Below are positions 30,327 to 44,315 of a stretch of 64,000 bases of DNA, piece after piece. The stretch is from Pseudomonadota bacterium (GTDB lineage: Bacteria > Pseudomonadota > Gammaproteobacteria > Burkholderiales > Gallionellaceae), in contig JAJYLY010000010.1 of the NCBI GenBank assembly GCA_021787435.1, positions 1-64,000 on the forward strand. Reading direction: 5' to 3'. How positions within the stretch are numbered: the first letter of the stretch is position 1; each line of letters starts with the position of its first letter. Both the position numbers and the translations under genes were made by a program. The notes under the pieces were generated by a model that had not been told where the DNA came from, did no database searches, and worked only from the letters and a program-made list of their open reading frames with translations.

Positions 30327-33131
30327 ATGGAACTGAACAAAAGTTTTGACCCAAAAGACATCGAAGCCCGCTGGTATCCAAAATGGGAGGCATCCGGCTA
30401 TTTCAAGGCAGGCATGGATCCGACAAAATCCGCATCATTCTGCATACAGCTGCCGCCGCCCAACGTCACCGGTACGCTGCACATGGGCCACGGCTTCAAC
30501 CAAACGCTGATGGATGCGCTGACCCGCTACCATAGAATGAAGGGCGACAACACGCTGTGGCAACCCGGCACAGATCACGCCGGAATCGCCACACAGATCG
30601 TCGTCGAGCGCCAGCTTGATGCGCAGGGAGTCAGCCGTCACGACCTGGGCCGCGATAAATTCATTGAAAAAGTCTGGGAATGGAAGGAATATTCCGGCAA
30701 TACGATAACCCGCCAGATGCGCCGCTTGGGCACCTCTCCCGACTGGTCGCGCGAACGCTTCACGATGGATGAAGGGTTGTCCCGTGCCGTCACTGAAACC
30801 TTCGTGCGGCTCTATAACGAAGGCCTGATCTATCGCGGCAAGCGTCTTGTAAACTGGGATCCGAAGCTGCATACCGCGGTATCCGACCTTGAAGTTGTGC
30901 AGGAAGAAGAAGACGGCTTCATGTATCACATCCATTATCCGCTGAGCAAACCTGATGCTATGCATGGCCTGACGCATCTCACGGTTGCCACCACGCGTCC
31001 AGAGACCCTGCTGGGCGACGTCGCGGTAATGGTGCATCCTGAAGATGAGCGCTACAAACACCTGATCGGCTTGGAAGTCGCGCTGCCGCTTTGCGCGCGC
31101 ACCATCCCTATCATCGGTGACGAATATGTGGATCGCGAATTCGGCACAGGCGTGGTCAAGGTCACCCCTGCGCACGACTTCAACGATTATGCTGTGGGCC
31201 AAAGGCATGCACTTGAGATGATCTCCGTCCTCACGCTGGATGGAAAGATCAACGATCAGACGCCTGAAAAATATCGCGGTTTGGATCGCTTCGAGGCGCG
31301 GAAACAAATCGTGGAGGATCTGAAAAAATATGGCCTGTTCGAGAAGGCCGAGAAGCACAAACTGAAAGTGCCCAGGGGAGACCGTACCGGCGTCGTCATT
31401 GAGCCCATGCTCACCGACCAATGGTTCGTCGCGATGAGCAAGAAGGGTGACGCAGGAAAAAGCATCACCGAACAGGCTTTGGCGTGCGTCTCTTCCGGCG
31501 AAATCAGGTTTCATCCGGAAAACTGGGTCAACACCTACAACCAGTGGCTCAACAACATCCAGGACTGGTGCATCTCGCGCCAGCTCTGGTGGGGGCATCA
31601 GATACCGGCTTGGTACGGGGAAGATGGCAAAGTGTATGTCGCCCGCGATGAAACTGAAGCTAAACAACTCGCAGCACAGGCAGGGTACACTGGTATTCTC
31701 AAACGCGACAACGACGTGCTCGACACTTGGTTCTCCTCCGCGCTGTGGCCTTTCTCGACCCTCGACTGGGAGATGGGCAAACCGTTCGATGAGCAGAACG
31801 AATTCGTGAAGCAATACCTGCCTTCAACTGTGCTGGTCACGGGATTCGACATCATCTTCTTCTGGGTCGCGCGGATGGTGATGATGACCCGCCACATCAC
31901 AGGAAAGATTCCGTTCAGGGACGTGTATGTGCATGGGTTGATCCGCGATGCGAAAGGCCAGAAGATGTCGAAATCCAAAGGCAACGTGCTCGACCCAATT
32001 GACCTGATCGACGGCATCGCGCTCGATGATCTGGTCAAAAAGCGTACCACCGGTTTGATGAATCCCAAGCAGGCGGAAAGCATCACAAAGGAAACGCGCA
32101 AGGAATTCCCATCTGGTATCCCCGCCTTCGGCACTGATGCGCTGCGCTTCACCTTCGCGTCTCTTGCCTCCCCCGGCCGCGACATAAAATTCGACATGCA
32201 GCGCTGCGAAGGATATCGAAACTTCTGCAACAAGCTGTGGAACGCCACGCGCTTCGTGCTGATGAACTGCGAAGGCAAGGATGTCGGTCTCGATGAAAGC
32301 TTGCCGCTGGAATATTCCACTGCCGACAAGTGGATGATCAGCGAACTGCAAAATGCGGAAGCCGAGATGGCAACACACTTTGCCGATTACCGTTTCGATA
32401 TGGCCGCGCGCGCCGTGTACGAGCTTGTGTGGAACAGCTATTGCGACTGGTATGTGGAGCTGGCGAAAGTGCAGCTCCAGGGAACCGAAGCTGAACAGCG
32501 TGCAACGCGCAGAACGCTGGTGCGCGTGTTGGAAACCATGCTGCGCCTGGCACACCCAATCATCCCTTTCATCACCGAGGAGCTCTGGCAGTCGGTAGCA
32601 CCACTCGCAGGCAAAAAAGGCGAAAGCATCATGCTTGAGGCCTACCCTCAAGTTGATGCATCGAAAATAGACAAAGAAGCCATCGAACAAATTTCACTGT
32701 TGCAGGAAATGATCAACGCCTGCCGCAGGCTGCGCAGCGAGATGAATCTTTCGCCCGCCGCGCGCGTGCCGCTCGTTGCAACAGGGGACGCAGCAATGCT
32801 CAAAGTCCTCTCCCCCTACATTAGCGCCCTAGCAAAACTTTCCGAAGTAAAGATCGTGGATGATCTGCCTTCCGACGAGGCGGCAATTGCAATCGTAGGT
32901 AATTACAGACTGATGCTGAAAGTGGAGATCGATGTCGCTGCCGAGCGCGAGAGACTAGACAAGGAAATCGTGCGACTGGCAAACGAAATTGCAAAAACGG
33001 AAGCCAAGCTTGGCAATGAAAGCTTTGTTTCAAGAGCGCCTGCCGCGGTGGTCGAGCAGGAGAAGAAACGCATGAGCGATTTTTCTGCAACTCTCGGTCA
33101 GTTGCAGTCGCAGCGCGCCAGATTGAATTGA
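30327..33131 (+). CDS. valS: Valyl-tRNA synthetase
   Basis: A class I aminoacyl-tRNA synthetase of 934 residues charging tRNA-Val. HIGH-type [12 protein letters not shown] (about 47-58), the CP1 editing domain with [13 protein letters not shown], and [12 protein letters not shown] are intact. The C-terminus (about 865-934) is the family's coiled-coil arm. It faces slyX across 39 bp. Confidence 0.98.
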   Translation: MELNKSFDPKDIEARWYPKWEASGYFKAGMDPTKSASFCIQLPPPNVTGTLHMGHGFNQTLMDALTRYHRMKGDNTLWQPGTDHAGIATQIVVERQLDAQGVSRHDLGRDKFIEKVWEWKEYSGNTITRQMRRLGTSPDWSRERFTMDEGLSRAVTETFVRLYNEGLIYRGKRLVNWDPKLHTAVSDLEVVQEEEDGFMYHIHYPLSKPDAMHGLTHLTVATTRPETLLGDVAVMVHPEDERYKHLIGLEVALPLCARTIPIIGDEYVDREFGTGVVKVTPAHDFNDYAVGQRHALEMISVLTLDGKINDQTPEKYRGLDRFEARKQIVEDLKKYGLFEKAEKHKLKVPRGDRTGVVIEPMLTDQWFVAMSKKGDAGKSITEQALACVSSGEIRFHPENWVNTYNQWLNNIQDWCISRQLWWGHQIPAWYGEDGKVYVARDETEAKQLAAQAGYTGILKRDNDVLDTWFSSALWPFSTLDWEMGKPFDEQNEFVKQYLPSTVLVTGFDIIFFWVARMVMMTRHITGKIPFRDVYVHGLIRDAKGQKMSKSKGNVLDPIDLIDGIALDDLVKKRTTGLMNPKQAESITKETRKEFPSGIPAFGTDALRFTFASLASPGRDIKFDMQRCEGYRNFCNKLWNATRFVLMNCEGKDVGLDESLPLEYSTADKWMISELQNAEAEMATHFADYRFDMAARAVYELVWNSYCDWYVELAKVQLQGTEAEQRATRRTLVRVLETMLRLAHPIIPFITEELWQSVAPLAGKKGESIMLEAYPQVDASKIDKEAIEQISLLQEMINACRRLRSEMNLSPAARVPLVATGDAAMLKVLSPYISALAKLSEVKIVDDLPSDEAAIAIVGNYRLMLKVEIDVAAERERLDKEIVRLANEIAKTEAKLGNESFVSRAPAAVVEQEKKRMSDFSATLGQLQSQRARLN

Positions 33132-33170
33132 AACTGTCCTCAAAGGCGGGATAAATCGCAGGAGCGCATG

Positions 33171-33377
33171 CTAATAATGGGGCGGCCTCTCGCTCGCGGG
33201 CTTGTTTTCATGCAGAGAATCAGCCAGAGACTGCATGTGTCTTGCAAGCGATGCGCAGGTCGCCTCTAGCTGGTCGAGCTTCTGTTGCTGCTGATAGACA
33301 ACCTTGTTCAGCTCCTCTATCAGATCTTCCTGAAAGGCGATTTTTGTCTCGATGTTTACCAAGCGTTCTTCAATCAT
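33171..33377 (-). CDS. slyX: SlyX family protein
   Basis: A 68-residue coiled-coil protein matching SlyX: EERLVNIETKIAFQEDLIEELN is the conserved heptad start and the end is the family's Pro/His tail (RPPHY). Function is unknown; it is a soluble trimeric coiled coil in solved members. It follows apeB by 15 bp on the same strand. Confidence 0.93.
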   Translation of the reverse strand: MIEERLVNIETKIAFQEDLIEELNKVVYQQQQKLDQLEATCASLARHMQSLADSLHENKPASERPPHY

Positions 33378-33392
33378 GACGCGCCTCGGGCT

Positions 33393-34697
33393 TCAACTGC
33401 CGAAAGCCGCAGTCAGGGCCGAAATCATACTTGCATGATCTTGTACGCCTGCGCTTTCGCGCGCGCTATGCATCGCCCACATGGGAGAGCCGACATCCAC
33501 GCTTGAGATGCCAAGCTGTGCGGCCACCATTGGGCCTATCGTGCTGCCGCAACTCAAGTCGCCTCGATGCGCGTACTGCTGGCACGGCACACCTGCGATC
33601 CTGCAGAACTCCATGAAGCGCGCCGCGGTCTCGGCATTAGTAGTGTAACGCTGGTTTACATTGGTCTTGATAACCGGCCCGCCGTTCACCACCACCTTGT
33701 GACTGGGTTCATAGGCAGCCGGAAAATTCGGGTTATAGGCATGCGCCATGTCTGCGCTAATGAAAAAACTCTGCGTCATCGCTCGCCTCCTGTCCTCTTC
33801 ATCGAGCTCGGCATGAAAGCCAATGCGCGACAGCATGTCGGAGATGAAGCTGCCGCCTGCGCCAATGGCGCTCTGACTGCCAACCTCCTCGTGATCGAAG
33901 AAGGCAGCAACACACGTGGCAGCAGGCTGCTTTACCGCGATCAACGCCGTGAGTGCAGCATGCATGGAGGCAAGATTGTCCAACTGACTGTCCGCGATGA
34001 ATTCTTCGCCAACTCCCCACAGGCAGCCTTTCTGCACGTCATAGACAGCAAGCTCGAAACTTAAGAGGTCGGCGACTTCCACATGGGCTGCGTCGGTTAG
34101 CAGCTTGCGCAAGCAAGCTTCTGCATCGTCTTTTTCGCCCAGAATCCCCAGGGTGAGTGGAAGTTCTGTCTGCTTGTTGAATTTCAGCCCCTGTTCATTC
34201 ACATCCCGGTTCATGTGTATCGCGAGGTTGGGAAGTCTGAGCAGTGGTCGCTCAAAACGCAAAAGCTGCGTCTCCTGGCTTTTACCCGAACGCAGCACGA
34301 CGCGGCCTGCCAGACTCAAATCCCGGTCTGTGAACGTGGCCAGTATCGGCCCGCCATAAACGTCAACGCCAAGGCGCGTGAGACCATCGCCTGCCATGGC
34401 CGCTTTAGGCTTCAGCCTCAGTCCTGGGGAATCGGTATGCGCACCGACGATGCGAAAACCTGCTTCTGCCAACGGCTGACTGCCTAGCACGAATGCAATC
34501 ATAGATGCACCCCCGCGCACTACATAGTAACGCCCTCCCGCCGAAAGCTTCCACCGCCCCCCCTCTTCAAGCCGGGTGTAACCCTGCGCCAAGAGGCGCA
34601 CTTCTGCGCTCGCCACGGCGTGCCATGGACTGGGGCTGGCATCGATGAAGTCGATGAGCTCGAGTGCTGAGGCTTTTTCCTGAATGTTAGGATGCAT
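33393..34697 (-). CDS. apeB: M18 family aspartyl aminopeptidase
   Basis: A 434-residue di-zinc M18 aminopeptidase removing N-terminal acidic residues. Metal and catalytic segments: VGAHTDSPGLRLKP, SQLDNLASM, AFFDHEEVGS, SADMAHAYNPN and GSTIGPMVAAQLGI. ATG 34697 is preferred; a GTG three codons upstream is possible. Cytosolic, no signal peptide. Confidence 0.95.
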   Translation of the reverse strand: MHPNIQEKASALELIDFIDASPSPWHAVASAEVRLLAQGYTRLEEGGRWKLSAGGRYYVVRGGASMIAFVLGSQPLAEAGFRIVGAHTDSPGLRLKPKAAMAGDGLTRLGVDVYGGPILATFTDRDLSLAGRVVLRSGKSQETQLLRFERPLLRLPNLAIHMNRDVNEQGLKFNKQTELPLTLGILGEKDDAEACLRKLLTDAAHVEVADLLSFELAVYDVQKGCLWGVGEEFIADSQLDNLASMHAALTALIAVKQPAATCVAAFFDHEEVGSQSAIGAGGSFISDMLSRIGFHAELDEEDRRRAMTQSFFISADMAHAYNPNFPAAYEPSHKVVVNGGPVIKTNVNQRYTTNAETAARFMEFCRIAGVPCQQYAHRGDLSCGSTIGPMVAAQLGISSVDVGSPMWAMHSARESAGVQDHASMISALTAAFGS

Positions 34698-34719
34698 GTC
34701 GTTCACTCATCTAAAACCG

Positions 34720-35034
34720 TCAAGCAATCGGTAGGTCCGCATGCGCCCATGCAGTGATACCGCCCTGCAGATTGTACACATCTGAAAATTCATTGGCTGC
34801 GGCAAACGCGGCAGCCTGTGCAGAGCGCCCGCCCATCTGGCAGTAAAAAACCGTCTTCGCGGACTTGTCTAGCTCATGCATCCTCAAGGGCAGAAGATGT
34901 AGCGGCAAAGGTTCGCCCTGCGGTATCTTTCCCCGTGCGATTTCCGCATCGGTGCGCACATCGATCAGCTTTATATTTTCCTGTTGCAACAGTTTCATCA
35001 GCTCAGCAACGGTGATATTCTTGTAATTGCCCAC
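34720..35034 (-). CDS. Single-domain rhodanese-like sulfurtransferase
   Basis: About 104 residues with one rhodanese domain: ITVAELMKLLQQENIKLIDVR, then the active loop YCQMGGRSAQAA with catalytic Cys. It probably transfers sulfane sulfur or acts in redox protection, in the cytoplasm. I chose GTG 35034, which has AGGA seven bases upstream. The open frame continues to an ATG at 35139, but that start would leave only 20 bp to the divergent M48 gene. Confidence 0.85.
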   Translation of the reverse strand: MGNYKNITVAELMKLLQQENIKLIDVRTDAEIARGKIPQGEPLPLHLLPLRMHELDKSAKTVFYCQMGGRSAQAAAFAAANEFSDVYNLQGGITAWAHADLPIA

Positions 35035-35159
35035 TTCGTTTTCCTGTGTTTTGATGGTAAATTCTGCATATTTGGGGCAGATTCCGCACGTCCTGGCCGC
35101 TTTTGAACTTTTCCCGCCATCTTTAATCCACCCACCCATAACCGTTTATCATATCGGCC

Positions 35160-36596
35160 ATGAAAATATTGCCGTTCATTATACTGCTGTTCCTTGCACC
35201 AACAACGTTCGGCGGTGAATTGCCCGACCTTGGCGATGTATCCCAGGCATCGCTAAGCCCACTGCAGGAGCGCCAGGTGGGCCAGCAGAGCATGATGCAG
35301 ATCAAGGCCAGCAAGCAGTTCCTCAACGACCCGGAAGTCAACGATTATCTCAACGAGATAGGCGACAAGTTGGTCCAGTATTCAAACGAGCCCTCGCTCG
35401 ATTTCGAGTTCTTCGCGGTGAATGACTACAGTGTCAACGCTTTTGCGCTGCCTGGCGGATTTGTCGGCGTCAATGCGGGGCTTTTGCTCGTCACTGAGAA
35501 CGAATCTGAACTGGCCTCAGTGCTGGGTCATGAAATCTCCCACGTCACCCAGCACCACATGGCGCGCATGGTGTCTGCAACCAAAGGCGACACGATGGCT
35601 TCCATGGCTGCGATCGCGCTGGCGATACTTGCCGCGCGCAGCAACCCCGATATTGCGCAGGCCGCAGTAGCCGGAACTGGGGCGCATCTCATGCAAAAGC
35701 AGCTCAATTTCACGCGCGAACACGAACAGGAAGCCGACCGCCTAGGCCTGGATCTGATGGAAAAGGCCGGTTTCGATCCGCACGCGATGCCCGAATTCCT
35801 GCAGCTTCTGCAGAAATCGACAAGGCTTAGCGATGGTAATGCACCCAACTACATGCGCACCCACCCGATCACCAGCGACCGTATTGCGGACATCGAAAAT
35901 CGCGTAAGCAATCAACCCTACCATCTGCTGCCTGACAGCATAGACTTCGACCTGGTGCGCACCAAGCTCATAGGCTTACAGAAAACTCCTCGCAATGCCA
36001 TCAGATACTTCACCGATGCGCTAACCACGCACAGGTTCGGCAACCAGCTTGCCCAGCGATACGGCCTGGTCTCTTCGCTCTTGCGCGACAACCAGGTCGA
36101 TCGCGCAAAGGCTGAGCTTGCTGTCCTGCTCAAGCAGGCAAAAAGCATACCGGCAGCGCAGAACAACGCGATGTTGACCACGCTGCAAGCGCGCGTGAAA
36201 CGCGCCGCAAAAGATCCTGATACGCTCGACTTCTACCGCACTGCGGTGCAGAACTTCCCTCAGTATCGCGCGCTGATTTATGAATACGTCGATCTGCTGC
36301 TAAACAACAATCAGGCAGATGCCGCCATCAAGCTTTTGACCGATCAGGTAACACTACACCCCATGGACACCACGCTGTACGATCTTGAGGCGCGCGCCTA
36401 CCACCAGATGCACAACCCGCTGGAACAACATCGCGCGCAAGCCTATAGCCTGGCCTGGCAGGGAAATCTCCCCGACGCAATCATGCAACTTGAAATCGCA
36501 AAGCGAGAAGGCGGAAGCTTTTACCAGCTCTCCATCATCGAGTCTGACTTGCGTGAACTTCACGGCATGCAGGACGAGCAGACCAAGAAAAAATAA
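35160..36596 (+). CDS. Periplasmic M48 metalloprotease with TPR tail (BepA/YfgC-like)
   Basis: A 478-residue outer-membrane-protein quality-control protease. A signal peptide (1-18, MKILPFIILLFLAPTTFGG) leads to an M48 domain with zinc site GHEISHVTQHH and the downstream ligand in FTREHEQEADRLG. The C-terminal half (about 290-465) is TPR-rich, as in BepA, which attends the BAM and LptD assembly machines. Divergent from the rhodanese. Confidence 0.93.
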   Translation: MKILPFIILLFLAPTTFGGELPDLGDVSQASLSPLQERQVGQQSMMQIKASKQFLNDPEVNDYLNEIGDKLVQYSNEPSLDFEFFAVNDYSVNAFALPGGFVGVNAGLLLVTENESELASVLGHEISHVTQHHMARMVSATKGDTMASMAAIALAILAARSNPDIAQAAVAGTGAHLMQKQLNFTREHEQEADRLGLDLMEKAGFDPHAMPEFLQLLQKSTRLSDGNAPNYMRTHPITSDRIADIENRVSNQPYHLLPDSIDFDLVRTKLIGLQKTPRNAIRYFTDALTTHRFGNQLAQRYGLVSSLLRDNQVDRAKAELAVLLKQAKSIPAAQNNAMLTTLQARVKRAAKDPDTLDFYRTAVQNFPQYRALIYEYVDLLLNNNQADAAIKLLTDQVTLHPMDTTLYDLEARAYHQMHNPLEQHRAQAYSLAWQGNLPDAIMQLEIAKREGGSFYQLSIIESDLRELHGMQDEQTKKK

Positions 36597-36620
36597 GCTT
36601 ACAGCGCGCATGTAACCGGA

Positions 36621-37040
36621 TCAGTCCTCCCGACTCTCTCCTCTGAGTATCCTGCAAAGATGCTCATCCGACGGATTCAAAGTGCAGCGCGCAACGTCTT
36701 CAAAAAGGCGCTGTATCTCATCCAGACTGAAACTTGCCAGCAAGCGGTTGGCCAATTCTGTCTGCAGTGGCAACATGCGCGACTGCCCGTCAGGAAGTTT
36801 GAAACTGAACGCGGCTAGGCCCTTCAGATCGCCCTGCTTCCGGCTTAGATCAATCTGCTCTTTTTCGAGCAGTTCGTAGTATTGCTCCAGATCGTCCAAT
36901 ACTTCTTCGGAAAAATCCTCAGGGATGCAAACCGCGTGGCCCATCGGATCATCCGAAATGATGCAGTCCACGCCTTGCTCTCTGGCGCGTGAGACAAATC
37001 TGTCGCGCAGCTTTTCATCAAAAAAGATGTATTCGAACAT
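36621..37040 (-). CDS. Hypothetical protein, conserved-looking
   Basis: About 139 residues, acidic, starting MFEYIFFDEKLRDRFV with later SDDPMGHAVCIPEDF and a helical LEQYYELLEKEQIDL. No membrane segment or catalytic motif is evident. It resembles uncharacterised proteins of proteobacteria that I cannot name. A TTG at 37058 would add six residues and has a weak AGGA further upstream; neither start has strong support. Convergent with the M48 gene. Confidence 0.65.
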   Translation of the reverse strand: MFEYIFFDEKLRDRFVSRAREQGVDCIISDDPMGHAVCIPEDFSEEVLDDLEQYYELLEKEQIDLSRKQGDLKGLAAFSFKLPDGQSRMLPLQTELANRLLASFSLDEIQRLFEDVARCTLNPSDEHLCRILRGESRED

Positions 37041-37542
37041 GTTGTATGAAATAAACAATGAAGTGTTTCATCCTGCAGTTTACGCTTGACGAAGTCAACA
37101 GCCTAGTTACAACGACCATTCAAACAACAGGGCTCGTGGTAAAAAACGAGCGCAATCAGGCTCGCCGCCTGCAGCACACCCAGGAAGTCTTAAACATCAT
37201 TTCACCGCTGACATCTCCCTGCCCACAGCTTAAAGTTACCGCTTGCGCGGACTGTCGCAGGGACAGCCCCTCGAAACATGTCGTCTGACGGCTCGTGCTT
37301 CTGAATAAAAGAACGGGGATTCCTACTGTTAGCGATTGATGTCCCAATCGGAGAATGTTCTTTACGCATTCATATTGCGGTGATGCGTAGCACCACACAA
37401 CCCGCAAGTCCATTTTCTTCATGCCGGAACCCCGCTGCTTCGGTTCCTTGAAACGCCCCTTGCGGGCGTATTCGCAGATCCGCTCTACCTTTTGAATCGG
37501 CTATAAGGTCATGGAGATTTCAGGTCCAATCAAGGCCTGATC
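37041..37542. other. 500-bp gene-poor interval with short hairpins
   Basis: Several short ORFs exist on both strands but none has a ribosome site plus family resemblance. Two small dyads are visible: GGAACC/GGTTCC (37426-37431 with 37442-37447) and ACGCCC/GGGCGT (37453-37458 with 37464-37469). The reverse strand of 37300-37500 reads as an open, Cys-containing frame I do not recognise. With the relic to its right, it looks like an old insertion or deletion scar. Confidence 0.45.
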
Positions 37543-37685
37543 AGCATTCCTGTGATCGCGTTCACAGCACACGCGATGGATCGCGACTTCCAGCGCGGCA
37601 CAAGGCCGAAGGTTTTGCAGATTACCTCACCAAACCGCTCGATATTGCCACTTTCCTCAAGGCCATAGAACGTTGCCTGGCATGA
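37543..37685 (+). pseudogene. Response-regulator receiver domain remnant, frameshifted
   Basis: One frame reads IPVIAFTAHAMDRDFQRG, the strand-4/helix-4 region of a CheY-like receiver. After a two-base insertion near 37605 another frame continues AEGFADYLTKPLDIATFLKAI and ends RCLA with TGA at 37683. The conserved Thr/Ala and Lys-Pro are still readable. Everything upstream of this C-terminal third, including the phosphorylated Asp, is absent. It ends one base before the parC stop on the other strand. Confidence 0.8.
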
Positions 37686-37686
37686 G

Positions 37687-42028
<4,342 letters not shown>

Positions 42029-42075
42029 TCATACCTCCACGTGAAACCTATCTGGAATGGTTAACCTGCGCCGCG

Positions 42076-44193
42076 CTAGTGCGTGTCCGGCTTCAGCAGC
42101 ACGCTGGCCGCGAGGCTGGAATTGGCTTTCAGCAATCCGACTTCGTCGCCGAGTATGTGCGCTGCCTCGTTAAGCAGCACATCCTTGACGTCTTTCCTCG
42201 CTTTCTCGATCGCAAGGTCAGCGCTGATATTGCGTTCGCTTGACTGCAAGCCGTCATCAGCAAGCTTTAACGCTTCCTGGGACGAGCTGTCAGTTTCGCG
42301 CAGCTTCAATCTGGCTTCCTGCGCCTCGCGCTCCTTCTTGCGCTCGGCCTCGTTAAGCGATATCTGGTTCTTCTTGCGCTGCGCATCGAACTCGGCGATA
42401 TCCTCGCGCAAGGATTTGAAATCCCTGTCATGCGTCACGCGCATGTCGTGGTCCACGATCAGCATAGGCAAAATGGGCGCGAGATCCCCGTCCGGATGAT
42501 AGTTGGCCGACTTGATCTGCATCCAGGGCAGCGCGTTGTCATAGCTCGATTCGCCGAAATCCTCCGAGTCCATGATCATCGGCAGACTGATGTCCGGAAC
42601 CACGCCGCGCAGCTGCGTGGTACCCCCGTTGATGCGAAAAAACTGCGCAGTGGTCATCTTGAGCTCGCCATATTCGGGCTGAGGATTTTTCACCAGCCTG
42701 TCCAGATTGATCACGGACTGTACGGTACCCTTGCCAAAACTGGTCGTGCCCATCACGACACCCCTGCCGTAGTCCTGTATCGCCGCCGCAAAGATTTCGG
42801 AGGCCGAAGCTGAGCCGTGGTTGATCAGCACGCCCATCGGACCGCTCCAGACTGCATCCTCGTCCGTATCGCTCTCGACCGTGATATCCCCTTTGGAGTC
42901 GCGCTGCTGCACGACAGGACCCTTGCCTACAAAAAGGCCGGTAAGCTCGATCGCTTCATCAAGCGACCCGCCGCCATTGTTGCGCAGATCCATCAGCACG
43001 CTGTCCACCTTGTCTTTCTTGAATTCTTTCAGAATGCGCGCAACATCGCGGGTAGCGCTCTTGTAATTCACATCCCCCTTCATGCGCGCTGCAAAATCCT
43101 GATAAAAGCCCGGCAGCGAAATCACGCCGATGCGATGCGTTACATTCCCGTCCTTCACCTCGATGATCGACTTCTTGGCAGCTTGTTTGTCCAGCGTGAT
43201 TTTTTTGCGTATCAGCGTGACCATCTTGTGCTTGCCGTCCAGCCCAGCTTGCGCAGGCAGCACGTCTAAACGCACAACGCTGCCCTCCTTCCCCCTGATC
43301 AGCGCGACCGTATCGTCTATGCGCCAGCCCATCACGTCGACGATGGGCCCATCCTTGCCCTGACCCACGCCCACGATGCGATCACCCGGATTCAGCTGGC
43401 CAGACAATGCGGCAGGCCCTCCGGCCATCAATTCCCTAATGGCCGTGTATTCATCCTTCTCCTGAAGTACGGCGCCAATGCCGATCAGCGACAGCCTCAT
43501 TGAGATGTTGAAATCCTCAGAGGCGCGCACCCCGAGGTAATTGGTATGCGGATCTATCGCCATCGCATAGGCGTTCATAAAGTCTTGGAACACATCGTCG
43601 CTCTTGACGCGCGTAAGGTTTTTCAGGGAGTTTTCATACCGTTTGTCCAGCGTCTCGCGTATGCTCTTGTCGTCCTTGCCGGCAAGCTTAAGACGCAGCC
43701 AGTCGTTTTTCACGCGCTTGCGCCACAGATCATCCATATCTGCCTGCGACTGCGCCCATGGCGCATCCTTCCTGGTGTACTGATAGCTTTCCTGCTTGCT
43801 GAAATCAAACTTCCTGTTAAGCAGGCTCTTAGCATAGGCATAGCGCTGCGCTATCCGCTGCTGATAAAGGTTGAATATCGCAAAAGGTATGCTCAAGTCC
43901 TGCTTCAGGATCGCATCGCCAAGCTTCGTCTGGTCATCTTTGAAACTGTCGATATCGGACTGAAGAAAGAACATCTTCTCGCCATCAAGCTCCTTCAGAT
44001 ATTGATCGAAGATTTTCCTGGACAGCGCCTCGTCAAGCGGTATGCGCTTGTAATGGTAACGGGTCAGCACTTCGGCGGAGAGCAAGGCAGCCTGCGTCTG
44101 CTGCTGAAGCGGCGCAAGCTCCCTGTCGGCCTGAGCACTGTTGAAAGCAACCAGGGTGAACGCAAGCAATGCCCACAGAAATTTATTTTTCAT
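42076..44193 (-). CDS. prc: Tail-specific protease Prc (C-terminal processing protease)
   Basis: A 705-residue periplasmic S41 protease that trims C-termini of envelope proteins such as penicillin-binding proteins. A signal peptide (about 1-22) precedes an N-terminal helical domain, a PDZ domain (LNPGDRIVGVGQGKDG, about 265-280) and the S41 catalytic region with the Ser of GSASASEIFAAA and Lys of SFGKGTVQ. A DUF3340-like charged C-terminal region follows. The length is normal for Prc. Confidence 0.94.
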   Translation of the reverse strand: MKNKFLWALLAFTLVAFNSAQADRELAPLQQQTQAALLSAEVLTRYHYKRIPLDEALSRKIFDQYLKELDGEKMFFLQSDIDSFKDDQTKLGDAILKQDLSIPFAIFNLYQQRIAQRYAYAKSLLNRKFDFSKQESYQYTRKDAPWAQSQADMDDLWRKRVKNDWLRLKLAGKDDKSIRETLDKRYENSLKNLTRVKSDDVFQDFMNAYAMAIDPHTNYLGVRASEDFNISMRLSLIGIGAVLQEKDEYTAIRELMAGGPAALSGQLNPGDRIVGVGQGKDGPIVDVMGWRIDDTVALIRGKEGSVVRLDVLPAQAGLDGKHKMVTLIRKKITLDKQAAKKSIIEVKDGNVTHRIGVISLPGFYQDFAARMKGDVNYKSATRDVARILKEFKKDKVDSVLMDLRNNGGGSLDEAIELTGLFVGKGPVVQQRDSKGDITVESDTDEDAVWSGPMGVLINHGSASASEIFAAAIQDYGRGVVMGTTSFGKGTVQSVINLDRLVKNPQPEYGELKMTTAQFFRINGGTTQLRGVVPDISLPMIMDSEDFGESSYDNALPWMQIKSANYHPDGDLAPILPMLIVDHDMRVTHDRDFKSLREDIAEFDAQRKKNQISLNEAERKKEREAQEARLKLRETDSSSQEALKLADDGLQSSERNISADLAIEKARKDVKDVLLNEAAHILGDEVGLLKANSSLAASVLLKPDTH

Positions 44194-44315
44194 CTATGAT
44201 TTCCTCTAAGTCGGCTGGCATTATATCCCTAATCATTTTTGGCGCAGTCAGGTATATCTTCCAGATGGAGTGGTGTTTGAAGTCTGTTCCCGCAAAAAGT
44301 TCAGTCTTGCCCGCC

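Noticed and set aside
30435..31814. 459-codon open frame antisense to valS
   Set aside because: It lies wholly inside a conserved essential gene; its length reflects the codon bias of valS.
37058..37288. 76-codon forward ORF starting MKCFILQFTL
   Set aside because: No ribosome site and no family likeness; it lies in the decayed interval.
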